Numbered from the stretch's first letter, positions 52,436-61,667 are shown. The stretch is DNA of 64,000 nucleotides from an uncultured Peptococcaceae bacterium (GCA_910585405.1 CAJUDO010000005.1:46645-110644); one strand, 5' to 3'. Numbers and translations are program-made. The notes: generated by a model from the letters alone, not told the origin.

Positions 52436-52884
52436 TACTTTTGCTCCTTCATGACTTCAATTTCCCGGATAAAGGTCTGTACATCATCAAATTCTTTATA
52501 CACAGAAGCAAAACGCACATAGGCCACCTCGTCAATATCCATCAGCCGCCGCATAATATAGGTACCGATTTCACTGGTAGGTACCGCAGCGTACTGCTGT
52601 TTTAGATCCTTTTCTACCTCCTGCACTAGCTGTTGTAACTGTTCAATTTCAATGGGGCGTTTTTCGCATGCCTTGGCCAGTCCCTTGAGCAGCTTAGAGC
52701 CGTCAAATAATTCCCGCCGACCACTTTTTTTGATGACAACCAGTGGTTTGTCCTCAACCTTTTCATATGTCACAAAGCGCTTTCCACAAACGATACACTC
52801 CCGTCGACGGCGAATAGAATTTTCTTCCTCAATTAATCTGGTATCTAATACTTTACTATCACTATGACAAACAGGACATTGCAT
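52435..52884 (-). CDS. nrdR: Transcriptional repressor NrdR
   Basis: A 149-residue repressor of ribonucleotide reductase genes. The N-terminal zinc ribbon has CPVCHSDSKVLDTR and CIVCGKRFVTYE, followed by the nucleotide-sensing ATP cone (VIKKSGRRELFDGSKLLKGL, then ... EIGTYIMRRLMDIDEVAYVR). It senses dATP versus ATP. Two NrdR boxes (CTATATTTAG) lie upstream of nrdD about 3.4 kb away, so it probably represses nrdDG. GGAGG precedes the ATG. Confidence 0.97.
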   Translation of the reverse strand: MQCPVCHSDSKVLDTRLIEEENSIRRRRECIVCGKRFVTYEKVEDKPLVVIKKSGRRELFDGSKLLKGLAKACEKRPIEIEQLQQLVQEVEKDLKQQYAAVPTSEIGTYIMRRLMDIDEVAYVRFASVYKEFDDVQTFIREIEVMKEQK

Positions 52885-52922
52885 AGGTTTGTCCCTCCTT
52901 TATTAATCAAAAGCTGCATTTT

Positions 52923-53426
52923 TTATTTTGTCGTACTGCCAAATCCACCGTTGCGCACCGCTGTCACATTGTCATCTTCTGTGATTCCAAAAGGCACAAA
53001 AATGCCCTGCATAAAGCCCTGCCCTGCCTCCACTGTCAGCGTTTTTCCATCTTTACTATCGTTGGTGATTTTGGCAAAAATGTGACCTTCATTGTCAGAA
53101 TAAAAATAGTCACTGTCTATAATTCCTACTGTATTATTGAGCTGCAACCGATATTTAAATCCCAGCCCGCTGCGGGGATAACATTGTAATACCCAACCCT
53201 CGCAGATTTCTGCCCGTACACCGGTAGGAATTTTTATCGTTTCACCAGGGGCCAGTGAAAAGGTCAAAGGACTAAAGAAATCATATCCCGCCGAACCAGC
53301 CGTGGCTCTCTCCGGCAATTTGAGCTTCTCATACACACCGGCATCTGCCGCTTGTCCGAAGGTATCCTGCCACCCCTCTTCAAACTGTGCTTCACTTACT
53401 TTATAAAATCTAGCAACTCTGTACAT
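52923..53426 (-). CDS. dut: dUTP diphosphatase (dUTPase)
   Basis: A 167-residue trimeric-type dUTPase, which hydrolyses dUTP to dUMP and keeps uracil out of DNA. Motif 1 AGSAGYDFFSP, motif 2 YPRSGLGFKYRLQLNNTVGI followed by IDSDYF (motif 3), and the C-terminal motif 5 NGGFGSTTK are present. The N-terminal ~35 residues before motif 1 are somewhat long. The ATG at 53426 has a GAGGTG site. It lies between nrdG and nrdR, so nucleotide-pool genes are grouped. Confidence 0.93.
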   Translation of the reverse strand: MYRVARFYKVSEAQFEEGWQDTFGQAADAGVYEKLKLPERATAGSAGYDFFSPLTFSLAPGETIKIPTGVRAEICEGWVLQCYPRSGLGFKYRLQLNNTVGIIDSDYFYSDNEGHIFAKITNDSKDGKTLTVEAGQGFMQGIFVPFGITEDDNVTAVRNGGFGSTTK

Positions 53427-53498
53427 AGCACACCTCAAATTAAAAAAATTTCACGTTTATTTTAACACAAATTCATGCCAAGGTACATACATTCACGC

Positions 53499-53546
53499 AA
53501 AAAAACCTTTAGACGTCATAATTTACATCTCTGTCTAAAGGTTTTT
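53499..53546 (-). terminator. Terminator after nrdG
   Basis: AAAAACCTTTAGAC pairs exactly with GTCTAAAGGTTTTT around an 18-base loop. It separates the nrdDG transcript from dut. Confidence 0.85.
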
Positions 53547-53569
53547 ACTGTTTCAATTAAATATTTATT

Positions 53570-54061
53570 TTACTCAGACCACAATACGATTTGACCCAAC
53601 CGCAAAGTCTCCTTCACATTGATGACCCGTTGATTGGAACTACCCCGCCAATGCAGCTTCACATCCCGTTTGGCAATTTCAAAAGGTCCATCCACAATCA
53701 CATCTATCAGTGAAATAAAGGGCAATTGCTTAATCTTGTCCCATACAAAACCTGTATACAGCCAAATTGTTTTGCGCGGATACTTTTCTTTTATTTCTCT
53801 TATGAGCGCTTCCACGTCAGCTCGATTTTCTGGATGTAATGGGTCACCGCCGCTAAAAGTAATTCCAGAAATATAGTCTTTTTCCAAATCCGCCATCACT
53901 TCATCGTGCGCGACTTCATCAAAGGGCACACCGCCCTCAATATCCCAGGTGATAGGGTTTTGGCATTCTGGACAATGGTGGGTGCATCCTGCTACCCACA
54001 GCACTACCCGCAAGCCGTCGCCATTCAGCATATCATCATGCGTAATGTTATGATACCGCAT
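53570..54061 (-). CDS. nrdG: Anaerobic ribonucleotide reductase activase (radical SAM)
   Basis: A 163-residue radical-SAM enzyme that makes the glycyl radical of NrdD. The cluster cysteines are Cys26, Cys30 and Cys33 (AGCTHHCPECQNP), followed by the SAM-binding ISGITFSGGDPLHPENR. Its ATG overlaps the nrdD stop (TAATG). It is ended by a strong terminator, so nrdD and nrdG form a two-gene operon controlled by the NrdR boxes. Confidence 0.97.
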   Translation of the reverse strand: MRYHNITHDDMLNGDGLRVVLWVAGCTHHCPECQNPITWDIEGGVPFDEVAHDEVMADLEKDYISGITFSGGDPLHPENRADVEALIREIKEKYPRKTIWLYTGFVWDKIKQLPFISLIDVIVDGPFEIAKRDVKLHWRGSSNQRVINVKETLRLGQIVLWSE

Positions 54062-56187
54062 TACATACTCTTCCTTTCTGAAATCTCCACCATCTTCGCA
54101 TCATTTAGACGCGTGTCCCCTTTTACACGGGAATAAGATAGATACCCATTCATGCGTTCAATTTTGGTCAAGTTTTTGCTACCGCATTTGGGACATACAT
54201 CCATTTCCAATTCCTGATGTCCGCAGTCATCACAATAAGCCAACGATAAGTTCACGCCTTCATAAAAGCCCATGTCCATTGCTCGACGTACCAATGTCCG
54301 CAAGGCTTCTATATTATAGTCAATAGGATATTTTACATACTGAATTTTACCACCGTTGCACAGTTCCCAAAAACGATATTCCAGATTTTGTTTTTCAATA
54401 GGCGTAATGTCCTCCGACACATGGCAATGAAAACTATTGCTCACGTAGGCATGATCCGACACATTCTCTACAATCCCAAATTTCGCACGGAATTGCTGCA
54501 CCTGCAAACCGGTTAAGGATTCTGCAGGCGTTCCATAAATTGCATACAGATTTCCGTCTTCTTCCTTGAATTCATTGATCTTTTGATTGATATGCTCCAA
54601 CACTTCCAAGGCAAATGCGCCGTCTTCTACCAGTGATTTTTTATTGTACAGCTGCTGTAACTCATTCAGAGCGGTAATCCCAAAAGAAGCGGTAGCTGTT
54701 TTCAATAATGGTTTTATTTTATCATGAATACCCAAATGCCCGCCATAGAATCCGCCTTCACAGTAAGCCAGCGGATTGGTAGAGGCCCGCATTTCTCCTA
54801 GATAATCATAAGTACGGATATGCAGTTTGCGAATTAAGTTCAAATAGTAGTCCAGCACTTCATAAAAGTCGCGGCTTTCCTGCCGTGATTTTGCCAAAAT
54901 CATGGGAAGATGCAGGCTGATTGCGCCTATATTGAATCTGCCCACAAATACCGGCTGGTCCTCTTCGTCTGCCGGATTCATCCCGCCCCGTTCATACCAA
55001 GGGGACAGAAAAGCACGGCAGCCCATGGGACTAATAATTTTCCCGTATTTTTTGTACATACTGGCCACATAGCCTTCACCGGTCAGGCTCAACCAGTCTG
55101 GGTACATGGTTTTACTGGAGCAAGCAATTCCTGCCTCAAAGACATCTTCACAGCATTTTCCTTCTCCATGCAAATCTTTATCATAGAGGAATACAATTTT
55201 AGGGAACAAGACGGGTTTTTTGAATCCTTTTTTTCCTTGTCCACCCTGACGCACCTCAAACATAATAATAGAAGCCATCTTGGCAAAACGACCGGTTCCA
55301 GTACCGGTGGTTACAGTAATGAAAGGATAGTCGCCCCGGCTGGAACCAACGGTGTTAAATTTGTATTCCCACCCTTGAAAGCCCTGACGGAATTCATATT
55401 CAATATTTTTCATTGCTTCTTCTTCGGCCCGTTCCTGAGACAGACCCAAATCCAAATACTTCTGTACGTCTTTGGAGTAGCTCAATTCAGCGTAAGGCTC
55501 CAATATCAAATCAACGCTGGGAATGGTAAACCCGCCATATTGCTGACTGGCTGCGCTGAGTACGATATCGCCGATCACGTCAAAGGCTACATTCAGGCTT
55601 TTGGGTTCATTATACCAGAGATTCCCCATTTCAAAGCCGCCCTTTAAAACATTCTGAACATCAAAAAGGCAGCAGTTCATGGTATCACGGCGCGCCGACA
55701 TATCATGAATATAAATATAACCCTCTCGGCAAGCCTGTAATTCTTCCGTGGTCAGAAAAAACTTTTGATATAGCTCTTTATTCAACTGATTAAAAATCAA
55801 ACTGCGTTTCGTAGAGACGAGGGCACTGTCGGTATTGCTGTTTTCCTTATCGCCAATGTACATAATAGATTGACTTTTCTTATAAACCTCATCCAGCATA
55901 TGCACAAAGTCCTGTTTGTAATTGCGATAATCGCGATAACTTTTGGCAACCAGAGGATTAGTATTATCCAAGGCACTTTCCACAATATTATGCATTTCAC
56001 TGATTGGCACTTCTTTGCTGGTTCTGGAACGCACTTTTGCTTCTACAAAGCCGGAAATGAACTTCAAATCTGATTCTGTAAATTCCACCATCGCCCGATA
56101 AGCCGACTTGTTTACCGCTTTCGTCACCTTTGTTACGTCAAACGCTTCCCGTGTTCCATCTTTTTTGATTACAAAATACCCTTCCAT
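54061..56187 (-). CDS. nrdD: Anaerobic (class III) ribonucleoside-triphosphate reductase
   Basis: A 708-residue oxygen-sensitive reductase that makes dNTPs from NTPs with formate or a thiol reductant. The ATP cone for allosteric control is at 1-95 (VIKKDGTREAFDVTKVTKAV), the catalytic barrel in the middle (MNCCLFDVQNVL and the active-site cysteines), a zinc ribbon near the end (CDDCGHQELEMDVCPKCGS), and the glycyl-radical motif RMNGYLSYSR close to the C-terminus. The ATG at 56187 has GAGGGGG 10 bp upstream; a GTG nine codons earlier lacks a site. This gene indicates an anaerobic lifestyle. Confidence 0.96.
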   Translation of the reverse strand: MEGYFVIKKDGTREAFDVTKVTKAVNKSAYRAMVEFTESDLKFISGFVEAKVRSRTSKEVPISEMHNIVESALDNTNPLVAKSYRDYRNYKQDFVHMLDEVYKKSQSIMYIGDKENSNTDSALVSTKRSLIFNQLNKELYQKFFLTTEELQACREGYIYIHDMSARRDTMNCCLFDVQNVLKGGFEMGNLWYNEPKSLNVAFDVIGDIVLSAASQQYGGFTIPSVDLILEPYAELSYSKDVQKYLDLGLSQERAEEEAMKNIEYEFRQGFQGWEYKFNTVGSSRGDYPFITVTTGTGTGRFAKMASIIMFEVRQGGQGKKGFKKPVLFPKIVFLYDKDLHGEGKCCEDVFEAGIACSSKTMYPDWLSLTGEGYVASMYKKYGKIISPMGCRAFLSPWYERGGMNPADEEDQPVFVGRFNIGAISLHLPMILAKSRQESRDFYEVLDYYLNLIRKLHIRTYDYLGEMRASTNPLAYCEGGFYGGHLGIHDKIKPLLKTATASFGITALNELQQLYNKKSLVEDGAFALEVLEHINQKINEFKEEDGNLYAIYGTPAESLTGLQVQQFRAKFGIVENVSDHAYVSNSFHCHVSEDITPIEKQNLEYRFWELCNGGKIQYVKYPIDYNIEALRTLVRRAMDMGFYEGVNLSLAYCDDCGHQELEMDVCPKCGSKNLTKIERMNGYLSYSRVKGDTRLNDAKMVEISERKSM

Positions 56188-56272
56188 GCAGCGTTTCCCC
56201 CTCGTCTCACACAATTAAATTATAGACAACCGGGCAGAGCGTGTATTTTCCGCCTTCCCGGAATATTCTGCT

Positions 56273-56331
56273 TCTACTAAATATAGTATGTAAATTTGCT
56301 CATTAAAGAATTTTTCAACTAAATATAGAAG
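56273..56331 (-). promoter_or_regulatory. Pair of NrdR boxes upstream of nrdD
   Basis: The core CTATATTTAG (minus strand), which fits the NrdR-box consensus CWATATWTWG, occurs twice (plus-strand 56276-56286 and 56318-56328), 42 bp apart, about four helical turns. NrdR boxes are normally paired a whole number of turns apart. The nrdR gene in the window is the expected repressor. Confidence 0.75.
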
Positions 56332-56525
56332 TATGTTCTTTACTATATCATACTTTCGGAGAAAAAAAAAGTCTTTTCTTTTCATTATTTTTCCCCTTCC
56401 CATCCAGAATTCATATAGCAAAGCATTGTTGATTTTTATACTCTTTTATAATATACCTTTTTATCAGACTAACGTCTGCCACAGGCCGGATAACTACGGG
56501 AGTTGTCCATCTACCCGACCATTCG

Positions 56526-56575
56526 CACAAAAAAGCCAAAAATGATATTTTTGTTGTTGTTTTGGCTTTTTTGTG
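56526..56575. terminator. Strong bidirectional hairpin in the nrdD-kinase gap
   Basis: Sixteen-base arms CACAAAAAAGCCAAAA and TTTTGGCTTTTTTGTG pair exactly across an 18-base loop. It lies in the ~825-bp gene-free stretch (56188-57013) and probably insulates the divergent kinase operon. The rest of the stretch is very AT-rich; besides the NrdR boxes and the repeat array at 56782 nothing else was identified. Confidence 0.7.
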
Positions 56576-56781
56576 TCTGTTTTCCGTTCGAAATGCTGAA
56601 AAGAGTAGTTTTTAATTTTTTTCAAAATTGTAGATATTTATTACTTCTGTTGTGTAATTCGCTGTTTTGTTGTGATAATACGCTACTTTATTGAGGATTC
56701 TGCTGCATTATCCGAAAAAATGGTACTAAAGGATTTTGATGTTTATGGGTGTAGGCTTCTTCTTCGTCCTCACCACCACTC

Positions 56782-56889
56782 ACATATACATTCACATTTA
56801 CATCTACATCAGGTTTCCGTCTGCGAAACCAGTGGTTTTTTATAGGGAAACCTATGGTTTTCAGTTGGGGAAGCGGTGGTTTTTCGTCG
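56782..56889. repeat. Hexamer run and array of 22-bp palindromic units upstream of the hybrid kinase
   Basis: Five ACATNN hexamers (56782-56811) are followed by a half-unit and three tandem 22-bp units (56825-56846, 56847-56868, 56869-56889). Each unit is a small palindrome of the form GAAACC-N3-GGTTTT (AGT, TAT; the third is degenerate GGAAGCGGTGGTTTTT). The 22-bp period puts each unit on the same DNA face (two turns). It resembles an array of regulator sites or a slipped repeat. It ends 124 bp before the kinase gene. Confidence 0.75.
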
Positions 56890-57013
56890 TTTTATCACAA
56901 TATCAGTTTTTCTTGAAAGTATCCTGCTTTTATGTTAGATTTATAGAAAAGACTGGTAAATTTGCAAAGACAATTGATCCATAGAGAAATACGCAGCAAA
57001 ATGGAGGTTTAGA

Positions 57014-59203
57014 ATGAATAAGGTATGGACGAATAGAAGCGAAAAGGAAAAAGGGATTCCTCTATTTTTTTCTGTTATACTTGTTTTTTGTATTTTGGGG
57101 GCTTTTATCGGTTCGGTTTCGTGGAAAACATCTGCCGAAATGTCAGAGTCAGCAGTTCAGAATTTGACAGAGAGTCTGGACTTGATTAAGTGCACCCTTG
57201 AGGCAATTTTAAAAAATGAAGCAGAGTTCCAGAAACTCATTGCACAGGAAATTGCTGGCGTAGAAAATCCACTGGAATATGTCCAGGAATATAAAAAAAA
57301 TCAGACAATGGTGAAGATGTCATTAATTCTGACAGGGGACACAGAAGGGGTTTCTAATACAGGAGAGACATTTTCTGAAGATGAACTGGATTTTTCTTTG
57401 GGCAAAACTGTGGAGGGGATGGCTATATCTCAATCATATCTAAATTATATGGGCACATGGGCATACACCATGAAATGTCCTGTCATTCGGGATGGAAGGG
57501 AAATCGCTGTGCTTTATATCGAATATGTATATGATTCTATTGATAATTCTCTTCCAAATGGATTTTATAACCAAAAGGCAATGTTGTATATTATGGACGC
57601 GAAAAGTGAGAGATTTGTATTGAAACCGAAAGGGATGGGAGAACGGAGCGCAGGGCACCTGAATCTGGAGGATTTCTACAGAGCCAATGATATTCAGGAT
57701 GAAAATTTACGCCAGGAAGTTTCTGCATGCCTGGCGGAAGGTGAAGATATTCTGTTTTACCACGATGTCCAGGGAAAGAATGCTCTGAATTATATGTGGG
57801 CAGTGAATGACGGCGTAAGCTATTTGGTTGGCTATGTGCCGGTTGAAGCGATTCAGAAAGAGGGAAAGACAGTTAATCAGAATATTTATATCGTTGTATT
57901 CACTACGCTGCTTGCTTTTGTTTTATGCTGTATCCTTTACTATTTTAGCAATAGACAACAGGAGAAGCTCAGAAGAGAAAGAGAAGAAGAGAGAGAAGTT
58001 TACAGCAGACAGCTCGCAGAGGCATTGCAGGCAGCGCAGATTGCAAGCAGTTCCAAGACAACCTTCCTTTCCAATATGTCTCATGATATCCGTACCCCAA
58101 TGAATGCGGTGCTTGGTTTTACAGCGCTTTTGGCCAAGGATGCGGAGAACCCGGATAAGGTCAGGGAATATACGAAAAAGATTCTGGCATCCGGACAGTA
58201 TTTGCTCAGTCTGATTAACGATATTTTGGATATTTCCAAAATTGAGAGCGGAAAGGTAGTGCTTAACTTCGAGAAATTTATTTTAAACGATCTGCTATCG
58301 TCTGTAGAGGCTATCATCCGCCCGATGGCAGAGGCTAAACATCAGAATTTTTTTATTGAGATATCGGGAATCGCGCACGAGTATTTCGTGGGAGATGAGA
58401 TGAGAGTGCATCAGATATTGATCAATCTTCTTTCTAATGCGGTAAAATATACACCGGAAGGGGGAAATATCTGGTTTCGTGTCATTGGGCTTTCACAGAG
58501 ATCGGCTCAGTATGAACATATTCTGATTGAGGTGGAAGATAATGGTTTTGGAATGACGCCAGAGTATTTGGAGACTATTTTTGATGCGTTTACCAGAGCG
58601 GAAAACAGTACGACCAATAAGGTGCAGGGAACAGGACTGGGTATGGCGATTACCAGAAATATTGTGGAACTGATGGGAGGAACGATCAACGTTTCCAGCG
58701 AGGTAAATAAAGGCACTCTGTTTCGCGTTGATCTGGAATTCCGTATATCGGAAGACCGGGTAGAATCCAGGAGCGAAGAGCTGACAGATATTGATAGCAG
58801 TAATTTGGAAGGACTGCATTTTCTTGCTGCAGAGGATAATGAAATTAATGCGGAGATTTTAGAGGAAATCCTTAAAATAGAGGGAGCAGATTGTGTCGTT
58901 GTTGAAAATGGCAAGTTGGCTGTGGAACGTTTTATGAATGCTGCAGAAGGCGAGTTTGATGCAATTTTAATGGATGTGCAGATGCCGGTTATGAATGGAT
59001 ATGATGCAACAAGGGCAATCAGGGCGTTGGCGCGCGAGGATGCAAAGACAATTCCCATTATTGCTATGACGGCAAACGCATTTTTAGAAGATGAAAAAGA
59101 GGCTCTGGAAGCGGGAATGAGTGTCCATGTGGCCAAACCTCTTGATATTGAATTATTTAAAAAAGTAATCAGACAATGTGTAAAGGAGAGAAAGGTATTA
59201 TGA
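57014..59203 (+). CDS. Membrane hybrid sensor histidine kinase with C-terminal receiver
   Basis: A 729-residue sensor: TM1 at about 18-36, an extracellular sensing domain (about 38-288), TM2 at about 291-311, a charged coiled-coil, HisKA with phospho-acceptor His357 (MSHDIRTPMNAVLGF), HATPase (NLLSNAVKYT, EDNGFGM, GTGLGMAITRNI), and a receiver domain with Asp654 (AILMDVQMPVMNGYDATR). There is no DNA-binding output domain and no separate response regulator nearby. AGA/AGG arginine codons and low GC set it apart from its neighbours, so it was probably acquired, plausibly from a Lachnospiraceae-like source. The next gene overlaps its stop. GGAGG precedes the ATG. Confidence 0.93.
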   Translation: MNKVWTNRSEKEKGIPLFFSVILVFCILGAFIGSVSWKTSAEMSESAVQNLTESLDLIKCTLEAILKNEAEFQKLIAQEIAGVENPLEYVQEYKKNQTMVKMSLILTGDTEGVSNTGETFSEDELDFSLGKTVEGMAISQSYLNYMGTWAYTMKCPVIRDGREIAVLYIEYVYDSIDNSLPNGFYNQKAMLYIMDAKSERFVLKPKGMGERSAGHLNLEDFYRANDIQDENLRQEVSACLAEGEDILFYHDVQGKNALNYMWAVNDGVSYLVGYVPVEAIQKEGKTVNQNIYIVVFTTLLAFVLCCILYYFSNRQQEKLRREREEEREVYSRQLAEALQAAQIASSSKTTFLSNMSHDIRTPMNAVLGFTALLAKDAENPDKVREYTKKILASGQYLLSLINDILDISKIESGKVVLNFEKFILNDLLSSVEAIIRPMAEAKHQNFFIEISGIAHEYFVGDEMRVHQILINLLSNAVKYTPEGGNIWFRVIGLSQRSAQYEHILIEVEDNGFGMTPEYLETIFDAFTRAENSTTNKVQGTGLGMAITRNIVELMGGTINVSSEVNKGTLFRVDLEFRISEDRVESRSEELTDIDSSNLEGLHFLAAEDNEINAEILEEILKIEGADCVVVENGKLAVERFMNAAEGEFDAILMDVQMPVMNGYDATRAIRALAREDAKTIPIIAMTANAFLEDEKEALEAGMSVHVAKPLDIELFKKVIRQCVKERKVL

Positions 59204-60519
59204 AAAAGAATTGGCGGCAAAAAATGAAAAAGCTGGTCGCGGTTTGTCTTATAGGGCTGATCCCATTGGGGATGGCGGCATGTGGAACTAAGGAGGATAC
59301 AGACCGTAATCTGGCCGGAAAAAGAGGAGAACAGGAAAGGACTATCAGTTTATTTAGTCCAATGGAAAAAGCAGGGCCCAATGCAGAGAATGTTGCAAGA
59401 AGTGCATTTGATAAAACCATCGCAATGGCAGAGGAAACATCGGGGATCTACGTGGAATATTTCACGTATACCGCAGAAAATTATCAGGATAAGACATATG
59501 ATGATGTGACCATTGACAGAATTCGCAATTGCATGGATGATGTGTATTTACTGAATCCGGATGTCATCCAGAAAATGGCGTCAGAGGGAAAATTGATGGA
59601 TCTGTCCGGACTGGACAGTGCGAAGAATCTGCGGGATGTTGTGATGGCTGCAAATGTTTATGATGGAAAGCTGTTAGCAATTCCCCAGGAGGTAGTGGCA
59701 TATGGTTTATTTATAAATAAAGATATGTTTGATGCTTATGAATTGGAATTGCCTGAAACACCAGAGGAATTTTTGGAATGCTGCAGAGTGTTTAAAGAAA
59801 ACGGAATTGAAACACCAATCGGAGCCAACCGTTGGTGGCTGGAGACATTTGTTTTAGCACAGGCTTATGCAGATTTATACAACGGAGGAAACACAGAGGC
59901 AGAAATAGCTGCTTTAAACAGCGGAGAAAGTAAATACAGCGATTATATGCGTCCGGGCTTCGAGTTTCTTCAGCAATTGATTGACTGCGGATATATTGAC
60001 GCCGAAAAAGCACTTGTCAGCGAGGCGATTGAAGGAGAAGGCCCGGATTTTCTTGCTCAGAAAACACCCATTGTCATGGCTTATTGGGGTGCTGCAAATA
60101 CGGACACCGCTTATGGAAATCCTGATTTTGAACTGCAGGTTATCGGATTTCCCAGCAGTCGGGGACAAATGCCCGTTATGTCTATGACAGGCATGGCCAT
60201 CGGAGTGGGTTCGGAGCATGCAGAAGATGCAATGCGTGTGTTAGATGTGATAACTTCTGACGAAGCACTTCAGGTTTATGCTGAAACAAATAAGGTGATT
60301 TCTCCGTCCAAAAATGTTGAGGTAAATTGCATACCGGCTTTGGAGCCATTGAATGACCGAATAGAAGAGAATGTTTCCGTTCTTGCTTCCAACGCGGGAA
60401 TGAAGCTGGAACAATGGGGAAATACTTGTCTGATCGTGAGAAAACTGCTTGAAGGCGCAACGGTGGATGAATGCATGGCAGAATTTGACAGACTGCAGGA
60501 AGAAGCTCTGCGCAGCTGA
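59200..60519 (+). CDS. Extracellular solute-binding lipoprotein (ABC sugar-binding type)
   Basis: A 439-residue family-1 type extracellular solute-binding protein. The signal peptide ends in the lipobox GMAAC (Cys28), so it is lipid-anchored. The mature domain has the expected two-lobed pattern (VYLLNPDVIQKMASEGKLMD, IPQEVVAYGLFINKDMFDAY, MTGMAIGVGSEHAEDAMRVL). Its ATG overlaps the kinase stop (TTATGA) and has its own AAAGGAG. No ABC permease or ATPase genes are nearby, so the protein may deliver its ligand to the sensor kinase and not to a transporter. The ligand is unknown, perhaps a sugar or oligosaccharide. Confidence 0.9.
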   Translation: MKKNWRQKMKKLVAVCLIGLIPLGMAACGTKEDTDRNLAGKRGEQERTISLFSPMEKAGPNAENVARSAFDKTIAMAEETSGIYVEYFTYTAENYQDKTYDDVTIDRIRNCMDDVYLLNPDVIQKMASEGKLMDLSGLDSAKNLRDVVMAANVYDGKLLAIPQEVVAYGLFINKDMFDAYELELPETPEEFLECCRVFKENGIETPIGANRWWLETFVLAQAYADLYNGGNTEAEIAALNSGESKYSDYMRPGFEFLQQLIDCGYIDAEKALVSEAIEGEGPDFLAQKTPIVMAYWGAANTDTAYGNPDFELQVIGFPSSRGQMPVMSMTGMAIGVGSEHAEDAMRVLDVITSDEALQVYAETNKVISPSKNVEVNCIPALEPLNDRIEENVSVLASNAGMKLEQWGNTCLIVRKLLEGATVDECMAEFDRLQEEALRS

Positions 60520-60639
60520 AATTTCATCCCGTTGGAGGCAGCCGGCCCCGTTAGCTGACGCTGCTGAATAAGCAGATTTTTCTCGACAAAGGGGAATGCA
60601 GCTGTCTCTGCCAATCTTGAATCAAAGGAGTTTTCCATC

Positions 60640-61323
60640 ATGTTAGGAACGATCGTCAATACCATTACCATTGTCACCGGAAGCCTGATCGGCAGTATCG
60701 TACGCAAAGGCATTCAAGAAAAATATCAGGAAGCGCTCTACACTGCTATGGGCTTGGCAGCCACAGCGCTGGGCATCAACACCATTGTCAGCAATATGCC
60801 CAACAGTCAATACCCCGTGTTGTTTATCATCAGCTTAGCTGCAGGGAGTCTATTGGGGACCATCCTGGATATTGACGGCAATTTCCAAAAGCTCACCGGA
60901 AAATTCGCCTCCTCCCAGCTGGGTCAGGGGCTGTCCACTGCCATTCTGCTCTTTTGCATCGGTACCCTCTCCATCCTGGGTCCCATTCAAAGCGCATTAT
61001 ACGGCGACCACACCTTTTTGCTGACCAACGCCACATTAGATTTTGTCACTTCTATGGTATTGGCCTCCACGTATGGCATGGGCATCGCCTTGGCTGCCGT
61101 GGTATTGTTTTTATGGCAGGGCGCAATCTATCTGGGCGCTGGTTTTCTGGCACCGTTTCTCTCCGCGGAGCTTTTAACGGAAATTTCTATCATCGGCGGG
61201 ATTTTAATTGCCAGCTCCGGCATCGGCATCCTGGGGCTCAAGGACTGTAAGACGCTCAACATGCTGCCCGCACTGCTCATGCCTGTTATTTGGTTTGCGC
61301 TGCAGGGCATCATCGGTTTATAA
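60640..61323 (+). CDS. DUF554 family membrane protein
   Basis: A 227-residue protein with 6-7 hydrophobic helices, beginning LGTIVNTITIVTGSLIGSIV and continuing with glycine-rich membrane segments (NTIVSNMPNSQYPVLFIISL, TSMVLASTYGMGIALAAVVL), which match the DUF554 (YqgA/YdfK) family. The function is not known; a transporter-like role has been suggested. AAAGGAG precedes the ATG. A hairpin terminator follows. It stands alone between the acquired kinase pair and the LTA synthase region. Confidence 0.88.
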   Translation: MLGTIVNTITIVTGSLIGSIVRKGIQEKYQEALYTAMGLAATALGINTIVSNMPNSQYPVLFIISLAAGSLLGTILDIDGNFQKLTGKFASSQLGQGLSTAILLFCIGTLSILGPIQSALYGDHTFLLTNATLDFVTSMVLASTYGMGIALAAVVLFLWQGAIYLGAGFLAPFLSAELLTEISIIGGILIASSGIGILGLKDCKTLNMLPALLMPVIWFALQGIIGL

Positions 61324-61337
61324 AGAAGCACCTCCAA

Positions 61338-61377
61338 GAAAACACGACATAGTTTTTGATGACTATGTCGTGTTTTC
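61338..61377. terminator. Terminator after the DUF554 gene
   Basis: GAAAACACGACATAGT pairs exactly with ACTATGTCGTGTTTTC around TTTTTGATG-like loop bases. A and T flanks make it usable from both sides, ending DUF554 and the converging small gene at 61393. Confidence 0.85.
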
Positions 61378-61392
61378 TTCTCTTTCACCTTC

Positions 61393-61563
61393 TCAAAACC
61401 AGTTTTCATATTCGCAGCTGCGATACAACTCATCCAAACGTTCTTCCAATGTTTCCACCTCACGAAATAACTCTACTACTAGCTCTACCAATACTTTGCG
61501 CTGTTCCTGCAAATCCCGAATCTTGCCCTCAACAATTTCATAGCCATTTTGATATACATCCAT
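61393..61563 (-). CDS. Small coiled-coil protein of unknown function
   Basis: A 56-residue protein starting MDVYQNGYEIVEGKIRDLQE and continuing as one long charged helix (EQRKVLVELVVELFREVETL) with heptad-like hydrophobic spacing, ending ENWF. It is probably a soluble coiled-coil oligomer. The ATG at 61563 has GGGAGG 7 bp upstream; a start 11 codons earlier is possible. It converges with DUF554 on a shared terminator. No family was recognised. Confidence 0.6.
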   Translation of the reverse strand: MDVYQNGYEIVEGKIRDLQEQRKVLVELVVELFREVETLEERLDELYRSCEYENWF

Positions 61564-61667
61564 TCCGCTCCCTCCCATCATCATAGTGTATGACAAAGGA
61601 CAGCAGAAAGATACTTCTCCTATTCTGCCTTTACGCTGCGGGCAGCGCCAATTTACGCTTTATACAA

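Noticed and set aside
56782..56889. CRISPR array
   Set aside because: The 22-bp units are contiguous, without unique spacers between them, and there are no cas genes.
56333..56984. Three small plus-strand frames in the nrdD-kinase gap
   Set aside because: They run through NrdR-box, terminator and repeat-array sequences, have no good ribosome sites, and give low-complexity Phe/Ile-rich peptides typical of AT-rich noncoding DNA.
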